64,000 nt of DNA, from assembly GCF_958450345.1 (NCBI RefSeq), contig NC_088780.1, positions 134,492,226 through 134,556,225 on the forward strand. Direction: 5' to 3'. The position numbers and the translations under genes are program-made. Below are positions 12,801-24,800 of the stretch, one piece after another (position 1 is the first letter of the stretch; every line of letters begins with the position of its first letter). The notes beneath the pieces are model-generated. The model made no database searches. It was given only the letters and a program-made list of their open reading frames with translations, and was not told where the DNA came from. This DNA is from Calliphora vicina. Lineage: Eukaryota > Arthropoda > Insecta > Diptera > Calliphoridae.

Positions 12801-15800
12801 CAAGTTACAGTAGGGTAGAGATATACATATAAAAAACATTAATAAAAAATTAAAAAAAAGTACTTTTTCATGTCTTTCTGAAACTAAATTTTTAAAAAGA
12901 TCTGTATTTACTATATTTCAAGTTACAGTAGGGTCTAGATATATAAAAATCAATAATAAATAAAGAAATATTTCTAAAAATTCCATTCCGTAAAAATAAA
13001 AAAAAAGTATTTCGGCGGGTGCTGGCGGCTACAATTTTTTACAAAGACATTCCTTTGATGGCTTTGACGGTCTTTTTTGGCAAGATATATAACATTGTTA
13101 GAAAAAAAATATCAGTATATTTGAGAACCAAGTTTAAAGGACTATAACAGGAAAATGGAGAAGCCCATAAATATAAGATATACATTTAATAAAAGCCTAT
13201 ATCAATGTTTATCTATGTTTTGAAGTATGAATTTCTATATGGTAAAACCATTGAGATATATCTAATTTAGTAAAGCAGTAAATATTAAAGAAAATTAACG
13301 AAAATATGATTCAAAATTTTATGAACTTCTGGCGCTTCTGTCGAGAAAACGAAATGTCCAATTGAAAACCCCATTTGTATTGGAGGAGAGCAGATTGTCA
13401 GCTTCCGAAAAAAACTTAGTTTTTCCAAATTCTGAAGATACCGATTTTCATAATATTGTCCACCTAGATTTTGATTTGGAACCACAGTGTATTGGCAATT
13501 CCATATTATCGTACGTGACATTTATACGCCTATAGAATGGAATAGATTTTGCAAAAATAAGAGTATCTGAAAAATTATTTGGTTTTTATGTTCCATTCAG
13601 TACTTTCGAAATATTACTGTCCAAAATATCGAGCGAAATAAGGGTATATCGTACGTGACATAAAACGGAAGTAATTTTGAGGTACATGTAGATTTGGGTG
13701 TCCCAATTTATTTATTTTTTTTTGGAATTTTGGAACGCTTACCCTCTATTATTTTTATATTATTTTATATAAAACTATAGTTAAATATGAAATTTTGTCT
13801 TTCTATCATGATTGCAACCCGTGCTGACTTGCGATTTAGTTTTGGGGTGCATTTACAAGGGAAAAAATGCAATTTTTTCAGTTTTTGTAAAAATTTTGCC
13901 ATTAAATCATTACTTTTGCAATTTAATTTAAAAGAAACGAAATGTGTACGTAATTGTCGTTCTAATAGGATATGAAACACAAAAATTGGTTAAAAAATGT
14001 TAAAGTTATTAAAAAATCGCCAGGCCATTAACGTGTCTCAGGCCACTAGAAACTAAATTAACATATTTTGAGAAATATTAAAATAAAAGCTTATTTTTAC
14101 TTAAAATATATCCACATTTACTTGTATATGAGTTTTTGTCTTCGTAGGATATTGTTAACCTATTCGCAGGTATAGCCAAAAAAAAATAATTTTTTTAACG
14201 GCTGTTTCAAAACTCAATTTTAAAAATTTTGTTAAACAAATTTCACAATTTTTTTATCATCACATTGGGTTTTATTGAGAACATAATAGGGAATAAAAAT
14301 ATGAAAAAAGTATGACAATACCTCCTATAGTTTTTCCGTACCTGCGATTTAAATTTTGCGATTTTCGAGAATAACTAATTTGTTGGCCATATTTTGGCGA
14401 ATGAGCCGAATTTCCTTACTGTTATGATTTTTAAGTAAAAGCTATTCAGAATATTATAGTCCAGGTAATTTTAAATACAATCTGAAAGTTTTACTAAAAT
14501 CGGAAAACGTTAACCTTTAAATCGTGACGGTCAAATGAAAAGTTTTTCAATATTTCGAATTTCTAATGGAAAGATAGCGAAATGTTATATATTTTTGGGC
14601 CGATTTTGACGAAAGTTAAGAAGAATATAACATGATGTCTAGTATTTATAATGACAGCACAAAAATTAAAATTAACCCTTAATAGCATTTGGGGTTAAAA
14701 AGACACTCAAAATCAAGACACTCAAGTCGGCACGGATTGCAATCATGATAGAAAAACAAAATTTCACATTTAACTATAGTTTTATATACATACACAGAAA
14801 AAACTATTTCTTAAACCGTTTCAATTCAAATATTTGTCACATATTGAACTGGTTTCAATTATTTCATAATTTTCAAAAACAAAATTTTCTGATTTTTTCT
14901 ATTGAATTTTGAGTTTTGAATTTGATAATTTTGACAATTGAATATACAATTTTCCAGGGTACACTTAGAAAGGCACTACAACAATACAAAAACAACAGAA
15001 GGTGAACTGTCAAAGTTGCCTGTTGTTGTTTTTGCTTTTGGGTTTGTAGTATTTTTCGCCACAACAACCACAAGTGAGTTGACATTTCAAACTGAAAAAA
15101 AAATTAATCAGCTGTTCCATCACAGTCACCATTCTAAGTGTGCCCTGCAATTTTCGTTATTGGTTGAATTTTAAATACAAAAATTATTGAATAGATAATT
15201 TTCGTAATTGAAAACACATTTTTGTTATTTTTTGTTTTTCAATTACGAAAATGATCGATTCAATAATTTTTGTATTTGAAATTCAACCAATAACGAAAAT
15301 TGTATATTCAATTGTCAAAATAATCAAATTCAAAACTCAAAATTCAATAGAAAATATCAAGAAATTTTGTTTTTGAGCAAATGAATACTTGATTTAATTA
15401 ATAAATAATTGAAATCAGTTCAATATGGGATAAATGTTTGAATTGAAATATAATTTTTTCTGTGGATAGTCAGTTGATAAAGAAGTATTACGTTTGAAAA
15501 CCCCGATTTTGTTTCACTCAACTCAAGCCACAGCAGAAAAATTCGGTTATTAAGAATGAATTAAATTTATAGTTTGTGCTCTTAAAGGAATTATTAAGAT
15601 GCCTAACACATTACAACATTTAGGGATAATCAATGAATATTATTCATATTTAGAGAAAATGATAACAATAATAGTGGTTCAAATTTGTTTATTTAAAATT
15701 AGATTTGTTTTATAGATTTAACTTAGTCGAAATTCTTAAGTTTTTTAATTAAACAAAGAATTTATTGATTTTATACTGATTAAAACTACGACTGTGACAA

Positions 15801-18800
15801 TACCGATCAAATGCCACTATTAAATTAGAAATCCTTATAAAGGCTGGACCAACACTATAAAAAACTCTGAACAAATTAGAAATCAGTTTTTTGGAAAAAA
15901 ATTTTCTTTTCCTCCCGGAAAAGAAAAAAGTCCGGGAAATTAGGAACCCTAGTCTGATGGTATCGAAGGCTTTCTTAAAGTATATGAACTGTAGATACAG
16001 GGGGGTACGCTATTCTATAGATTGCTCTATTATAATGCGTAGAGCATTGTCCTGATCTAAGCAACTTCTATTTGGCCGGAAAACAACCTTTTCATCTCGC
16101 AAATTATTCTCTATTCACCCTTTGTTGCAATCTTTCAAATCGCCACTTTTCGCTAACTTTACAATTATGCCTTTTTTCCAAGTTTTTTTTTCCTCCCAGT
16201 CTGATGTGAGGCTGTAGCAGTTCAGATAAGGTTTCGATGGCATTCCAAATTCGTCTGCTACCTTATTAATTTTACAATGGCCTCTTTTATCTCATTTAGA
16301 CTGTTAGGGTTACATGATATTCTCAAGCAACAGGAACTGCTTTTGTTTCTTTCGTTGTCTTCAGTAGCTTCATATACGATGACGTTACTAATTTCTTCGA
16401 AATGCTCTTTACATCTTTGCGTCTGTGTATCATTGTTTGTTGCGATCAGTGACTGCTTGTCTCCTTTTGATACCATCGATTAGTGAGACAATCTATCGTC
16501 TGGTGAAGTTTTCTCATGTTGTTCTGACTAGCCGCATCTTCTGCTGCTATTAGTAGTCATTCCAGGAAATTTTATTTTGTCTCTTTTTACAGATTTCTTT
16601 ATTTGTTGACATATTCTGAATCCTCCAAAGAACTCATTACTTTTAATTAGTTAATATAACCTTAACATATACAATATTTTAAATATTTAGAAATTTATCC
16701 TACAAATTATAACTTTAAAAATGCCATAAATTAAAGTCAAACCAATAATCTTAATAAAAATCCCGCAAAAAAAATGAAATATGTCTATATATCTAAATTT
16801 AAAGTACCATTGTAACAATAAATAAATAATAAATGAAGCATCATTATCATGATTGTATTACATTAATACTGGAGTATCAAACTACATTGATGTTATACAA
16901 ACTGACATATGTACATTAGGGAAGGCCGGTTTATATGGAGGAAAAAATATGGTGTCAATGTTCCCAACTAAAATTAAAGTTTAGTTTGTTTACATTACAT
17001 ATACAGTGTCCAAAAAAACTGGAAAATTCAAAAAACCCGTTTCCGGTTTAACCGAAAAAGTGTGTTTTTATGAAAAAACCGGTTTTGATTTCTGTCTTTT
17101 AAAAAACAGTTAACCGGTTTCGGTTTTTGTCTTCAAAAAAACCCGGTTAACCGGTTTAAAAAAAGATCTACATAGATTTATTTTTATTTGTGGACGCTAA
17201 TAAGAAAGAAATATGTTAGGAATTGTGTAATAAATCGTCGGAAATTTAAAATTTTCGATTCTTAAGACTCTATCTTTATGCATTTGTTTTATATCTTTTA
17301 CGAAATATTGTCAAATGCTACAATTTTCTATAAAATAAAACAATATTTTTAGAAATGGTATCAAAGTTTTTCAAAAATATATTTAAATGGGCTTTAGAAA
17401 ATATATTTCATTAAAACCGGTAAACCGTCTTACAAAAACCGGTTTCTTAAAAAACCGAAAAGTTAAAGAAAACCGGTTGACCGGTTTTCGGTTTTGGACA
17501 CTCTAATTACATATTACAGTTTCATGTCTGGCCGCATAATCTGTGTGTTCGGTGCAGGTTGCCTGTGATGTTCTGGCCAGATTTGGTGGACCTGAAACAC
17601 CAAATTGAAGTTAAATTTTATAAAAAAAAAAATATACCTGCTGCATAATGGACGACGAAACGTATGTTCTGGAATTTTTTTTTTTAATCGGTTAACCGAT
17701 TAATTTTGGACGGTTAACTGTTCGAATAATTTGAAATTGCCGATTTTCAAATAACAAACAAAGCGATTAATTTATGTCGATTAACCGAAATTCCTTTTTT
17801 TCACTTTAAACAATTTTTTTGTATTTATTTATCCGTTTCAATTCAAATACAAATTTCAAATTAAAATTAGATATTTTTGAACATCCAATAAACATGATTA
17901 GTGAGTATGTATAACAACTGATATATGTATTTAATTTACATGTATTTGAAACTTTGTTTGTATTTACATGTATAGACGAAACTTTTTTTTTGAAATGAGT
18001 CTTTTATCATAACTAAACGAAACTATTAAATTAATCAAAATCTAAAACAATCCAAAACAGAATATCCTTTATCATGCTTTTGATTTCTCCAATATATACA
18101 ATCTACGAGAAAAAAACTTTACTTTACAAGAAAAGTTTTATTAAATCTAAAGAAAAAATCGTTTAAATTATATTCTTTTTATAAAAGATTATTTCAGAAG
18201 ATCTCACTAAAACCCTAAAAAACTCGCACATCGCTCATTTGCTGCAACAACGTCATAATTCAAAAAAAGTCGTTTCGAGAATAACGTCTTTGAATATTTT
18301 ATGACATTTTACTATTTCTTAAATAAATTTTCAACAAATCATGCGATTTCAGAAATATACATAAATAGTAGATGTTAATATCTTTCTAATCTGTATTTAA
18401 CCCAATTTTTCACTTAACAAATATACGAGAAAACATGAATTTTCATTTTGATGTTTACAACACAAAAAATAATTGACTTTTTTGAAAACAGATGAAACTA
18501 TATGAAAGATTATAGAACAGCGCATATTTTGTATTAATCAGTTCATAAAACACGGGTTTTGAGTTATTACGTTGTTGCAGCAAATAGGCGATATGTTTAC
18601 AAAAATTATCTCAAATACCTTATTTGCTGTTTTTATGTTTTTGTACACAAAAAATTCGTTGTTGTATAAATGAAAATAGAAATTATTCGCTTAATCGAAT
18701 AATTGTAAATTAACCGAATAAATCTAAACCTCGATTAATTATTTGCTGGATTAACCGATTAAACCAGAAACCCGATTAATTGAATACCCTAATAAATACC

Positions 18801-21800
18801 GAAATTTACATCAAGAAATTTTTACAAAAAAGGATGTTTCCACTATAAGACTTCTTAATGTGTCCATTTATTTTTAGCCTGATTTGGTAAGCAAGACTAT
18901 GGTAAGCAAGATTTTGAATGGTACAAGAACAATAATGTGGTATTTTTACCAAGAGAAGCAATTCCTCCAAACTGCCCGGAGCTAAGGCCAATGCACTATA
19001 GTTCAAAGTATCACTTTTTCCGTGCGAAAATAATAACTATTAAAGTATTCTACTGTTTGATACCAAAATTGGACCATAGGTAGAAATGCTTATATTTTCA
19101 ACAAATTTAAGAAAATATTAACCCTTTGTCGACCATTAACACATCAGGAGAAAAATAAAGTAAATTCATTGCTTTTGATTAGAAAAAATTTATTTCATAT
19201 TAGTTTTCAGTCAAATTAGTTGAATCAGTAATTGATTTTGTAAACACATTTGATTCAAAATATTAATTGAAGTATCAGATAAAACTTCGCACAGTGGTAT
19301 AAAAAAAGGGAAATAAATCTGTAATTTCTAAATCCTTAGTCCTTAGTTAGATTTGAATAAAATTTGACAGGCGCAAAGAAGAAGTGTTGGCGAGTTTAAA
19401 TTTTGTATTTTGACCGCATGGGCTCACCAGGGGCGCGGCCAGGGGTCCCATAGTAGGATGTTCAATTTTTAAAACGATCCAATTTCTTCGTCTGTGTTTT
19501 CTATCAATTGCTTCGAATGTATTAATACCTTGTGTACTGTGGATGTCATTGGTAACCAAAGATACAAATCTGAAAGCATACATCACCATTAAGCCATATA
19601 GTGTTTTCATTTCGAAAATTATCTTCCTTTCTTCTGCATTTTTGACATTTTACTTTTAAGTAATTGTAGACAAAATGGCGGACATCCAATAATTTCTTAC
19701 AGCCCTTAGGAGCACTAATTTTCTTCACAATATATTTATTAATAGCATCATACTTTGTGTCTTTTTGGGCGTTATTTTAGCCAAATTTCAAAAAGTTAAT
19801 TTTTTTCATAGCACCGTAACCTAGAAAAAATTAAATTACTCAGAAAGCGCAAAAATGCGCAGTATGAGATAAAGTGAAATAAATTCACAACATTTCAATA
19901 TATTTATTTCTTTTTATTTCAAGTTTAACAAACGTTAACATTTTTTTAAAAGCTTCTTTAAAGTTAAAGTTTTGTAATCAAAAGAAATTACTTTAAGGTT
20001 ATGTCTAAAAATTGTAATTTTTAATATAAAGGGAAATAGTTTCCAAATAATTATTAGAGAAAAATTAAGTACTTAGACGTCTCGTTGTTTTCCATTTTAA
20101 ACATTATTTAAATTATTCACACACTTTCCACAATTAACGTTTAAAATTTACAATATAATGTTGATACTATTCACAAATTATTAAAAATGTATCGAAACTT
20201 TGACTTTGAAGGCGTGCTGTCAAGCAGTATTTTGTATTTTACAAAAACCAATTGCGAATTTGATTGCATTGGAGTTTTAGTAACAGGTTGACTACAAAAA
20301 ATAATGAATAATAACAACTTCGAAATTTGAATTTCGCACGGAAAAAGTGATACTTTGAACTATAGTGCAATGGAGAGATATTGGGCTCTGGTTAAAAGAG
20401 AATTGAAGAGCACAAAAAAGGTGTCCAATATTGTGGTAGATTTTAAACGGACTTACACCATAATAAAATATGGTGAAAAAAATAAAATAAAAAAATAAAA
20501 ACCTTAAAAAACTAGCTTTTTATCCTTTGATCCAGCTAATTAAATACTGAATCCAGAACAACAACTTTGAGAAACGTTATCTTACAATAAATTAAACTTT
20601 TATTTTAGTTGGTAACATTCACAATTTTTTTTTTGGGGCCACCCTAATTTACATGCATTCCTACTAAAAGTCATATCTATAACTACAGTCGCGAACACGA
20701 AAATAGCAGTATCTCTAGATTTTTTTTTGAAACGGCGTACTTTTAAAACTTACATTTTTTATATCAATAATCTGTCAAGTCTGTTAATTTTTTATGAAAT
20801 AAAGGCTCTTATATATTACAATATGTATTTATACCCTACACCACCAGAAGTCATGCCACTTATTTTTGTGGTATTGGTCCATAATTAGATTGGTGTAGGA
20901 TAGCATATGGTCCGGCTTGAACAACTATACTTCCTTACTTGTTTTCTATTAAAATTGAAATAGCAGTGCTGGATTTTTGAATTCATTTATTTTAATTTTT
21001 TTTAAAGAAGTCAAATATTTTTCAAGAGTAAAGTGCAATTTAGTTAAATATGTTGAATTTATTGAATATTTAATGTTAAATAAGGTACTTTTTTTTGTAA
21101 ATATAAAGAAAAAATAGAATATACACAGAGAAAAAATATAGTTGTGCATGTTTACTATAACCATTTCAACATTGTTACAAGTTTTTTAACAATATTACTG
21201 TCGCAGTAACTATTTACATGATTGTGGTAACCATAATATGGTTAAGTTACGATTCGCATGATTGTATCAGCCATGTATATGGTTACATTAAACAAGTATA
21301 TGTTTGTGACACCCATTTATATTATGAAGGATTGATTTACCATATTATGTTGCTCTCGGCTTATGAGTATCATAATCAGAGAACAACATATTATGATAAA
21401 ATTATTCATCATAAATATGGTTGTCTCAAACATGTACTTGTTTATTGTAACCATACATATATATGGTTGATACAATCATGTTAAACGTAAATTAACCATA
21501 TTATTGTTACAACAATCATGTAAATAGTTACTGTGACAGTAATATTGTTAAAAAACTTGTAACAATGTTGAAATGGTTATAGTAAACATGCACAACTATA
21601 ATTTTTCTATGCGTGTAGGGAGTGCAAACGGAAAACAGCACTTCAGGACAATCGAAATATCGTCAGAATCATCAAATACTATCCATTTATTTTGTCAAGC
21701 AAATACAAACAGAATTTAATTTAGAAGTTAGCGACATGACTGTAAGGAGCAGATTTCGCAGAATGAATTTCAAGGAAAAAGCCACTATTAACAAAAATAC

Positions 21801-24800
21801 ATAGTGGTTTGCAGAATGTTGACTGGTTTGCAAGCAAATAGAGCAATATTTTGTGAACTGGCGGGTCTAAACTTGTTTTATTTGGAAGTTCAGGCTGTAC
21901 ACGCAGAGAATAAATATTGTTGGGCGTGGTTACTGTAACCATTTCAATATTGTTACAAGTTTTTTAACTATATTATAGTCACAGTAACCATTTACATGAT
22001 TGTGGTAACCATAATATGGTTAATTTACGATTCACATGATTGTATCAATCATATATATGGTTACAGTAAACAAAACATTTGACAACCATTCATATGATGA
22101 AAGACTTATTATATCATGTTGCTCTCGGCTGAAGGCTTATCATAATCTGAGAACAACATATTATGATAAAATTATTCATCATAAATATGGTTGCCACAAA
22201 CATATATTTGTTTACTGTAACCATATATATGGTTGATACAATCATGTGAATCATAAATTAACCATATTATGGTTACCACAATCATGTAAATAGTTACTGT
22301 GACTATAATATTGTTAAAAATCTTGTAACACTATTTAAATAGTTACAGTAACCATGCCCAATTATATTTTTTCTCTGCATGTAGGCAATATATTCGATGT
22401 CCACTCTCTTCTGTTTGTCAAAATATTTCAATATTTTGTGGTATGTACTGCATTATTTGGTTCGCAACTGTACATATGAGCAGATACAAACATATATTTT
22501 ACACCATTCAAAGATTTACATTAAAATTTTTTTGAAAACGAAAATCATCCCAATAACCTTGAAGCATTAACGTACATATGAATATAATCTTTTCAAATTC
22601 AAAATCACATAAATTTGTTGAAAGTGTGTGTGTGTGGGGTTAATTTTCAAGTACCTAGCAGTTAAGCAAGTAGTCAATGTATCCCTTATAGACAGTAATT
22701 GTCACTAATGTCTTATCAATTGGCTGACTCCAATATATATTTGGGTCTTTGTTGTGCAGAAAGAAGAAAATTGGTTACTTTATACATCCCAGGTAATCTA
22801 GCGTGAAGACAATTTCCACTTAAGTGTCTCTAAATAATCTAGAGTGTAGTTTTGTGAGTAATTCGTACAAATTGTTTTATACAAATTGTGTTGATATAAT
22901 TCTCATACAGTTTATTTTCGTTTTGCTTAAGTATACTGATATTCCTTGTAACATTGCGTGACCTCAATAGTCACTTTAATGTCTCTTAGTAACCTATAGT
23001 GAAGTCACTTTAAACGTCTATTTTGTTTAGTAATTTTAGCCAAAAGAAGCAATCTATTGCTGAGTTGTCGAAGGAAGGATTGTTTACAAGCAATCGTTTA
23101 TTGAACTGTCAATGATAAGTCTTTTTAGCTGACTATTTGTGGTAAATTAGCACCCGTACATGTTAAAATAACTAGTTATGTAGCTGATCAAGTAACCAGT
23201 TAGGTAGCTAGTAAATTAACTGACGCTATATAACCAGTATGTGATCCAATGCATTGACTACTTCGGACCAGCTATCGGACAGTCTCATTGTAATTAAAAT
23301 GTTAACGTGACGTACTAAAATAACTAGTCACGTAACTATTGAAGTAACTAGTTCCCATCCGAAATAAAGGGTAAAATAACTAGTTCGGAACAGTCTCCTG
23401 GAACTGCTGGGTAGTTATATTGTATGGGGAATTAAATATGAAAGTGTGTATCGATATATGCATGATGCTCTGGTATTATCACAAGTGTTTGATTATGTTT
23501 ACACGCACACTTGCAGTTACGAGTGTTCACACCATGCAATTGATTCGATGAACTAGATTTTCCAAAAAAAATTTAAACTCAATTTCTATTATACTCGTAT
23601 GATTACAAGAGTATGTGTGAATGTTTTGTAATAAAATGTTACACTACGAACATGACATTTTTATTTATTTTCATCTTAACACTGCGGCAAAAAAAAGGAC
23701 AACATCTAAGAGGGAGGGGGAAGAAGAAGAAATATTTGAAATGATGTTGGCAACTTAAAATGTAAATTATGGTTTAATTTATAACGAACACTGAATAATA
23801 AATAGTCATACATAACGTATGATTAACATCGAACTGACAATAAAAATTAATCATACGTACACGTTTAACAATAAATGCCAACTAGACAAAAAAACACACA
23901 CAAGAGTGGCTGATTGGGTTGAAATGTTCAGTAGATGGTGGTCTTATTAAGAAATGCGCCATTTAGAAAGTTATAGATGTTTCGGAAGCATAAAATCTCT
24001 TTTTAATAAAAAATTGTATTTGATTGCAACTTTATGGCGTTTTCTTTTCTGGCATAAATGATGACTTTATTCTGCCTTTTACCGATATTTGTGTTTTTTT
24101 CTTTTTTAAATAATGTTGCCCTAAGAACCCGAAAATAAGCTACATCTTTCAAATTTTATCACAAGGTAAGAAATGCAGCACTGCTTAAATAGCTGTTCTT
24201 GTTTTGTCTTTCTAATTTCGTTTCTGTTACTGAAATAGTTTTTGTAAATAATACAAAATGTGTTGGCAACACAGGTCAACAGCAAAACAAAAAGCTTGAA
24301 TAACCACTATATAGATTTTATACACCATGGCTACCTAAATACAAAAATGGTGAAATTTTTCAATTTTATGGAGAGATTTTTTTTTTTTAAAATTTTAAGA
24401 AAAGCCATAAATTTTGTTAAACGTTTCTCCACATAATTAATGATAATTCAAAAACGGTTAGTCCGATATTATTAAAATAAACTTAGAAAAATTTAAATTT
24501 ACATAACCTTTAATACGTTTATATATTGCGTTTTCAGTAGTATTTGCGGCTCAGTAGTTTCGGAGTTATAATTACAAATTGAAGCAACCAAAAATATTTT
24601 TTACGTGAAAATATCAATATTTTTTGTTTTAAAAAACTCATGAAAGATCGAAAACGGCATAAATTATTTAGGTTTATATGATAGCAATAAAATGAGATAT
24701 CGATCATAAAAATTGATTTGATTATTTTAGAATTTATTCACAACTAGCTGATCCGACAGACGTTGTCCTGTCCAAATTAAAAAAATGCTTGTGTTCGATT

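Larger units (their letters stand above)
17640..20480 (+). pseudogene. IS630-Tc1-mariner superfamily transposase, broken by two insertions
   Basis: At 17632-17673 the plus strand reads CCIMDDETYVLE, the block around the first catalytic Asp. Sequence then enters a foreign A/T-rich block. From about 18796 it resumes with EIYIKKFLQKRMFP and, after frameshifts, FWPDLVSK, then FEWYKNNNVVFLPREAIPPN and CPELRPM at 18993. A Transib-like element occupies 18994-20367. After the duplicated CAATG the frame continues MERYWALVKRELKSTKKVSN up to about 20480. This is the conserved C-terminal portion of a cut-and-paste transposase. The N-terminal DNA-binding part was not found. Confidence 0.75.
20686..22470 (+). 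mobile_element. Tc1-like transposon with TA target duplication
   Basis: CAGTCGCGAACACGAAAATA at the left and, inverted, CAGTTGCGAACCAAATAATG at the right are TIRs of the Tc1 'CAGTNGNGNNCAAAATAAT' type. TA flanks both ends (20684-20685 and 22471-22472). Inside are a transposase HTH remnant (21615-21805), two palindromic MITE copies (21135-21602 and 21902-22382) and a DINE-like piece (about 20825-20943). Confidence 0.78.

Noticed and set aside
21135..22382. Several open stretches over 60 codons in the palindromic MITEs
   Set aside because: Products of the self-complementary sequence, except the short Tc1 HTH fragment at 21615-21805.
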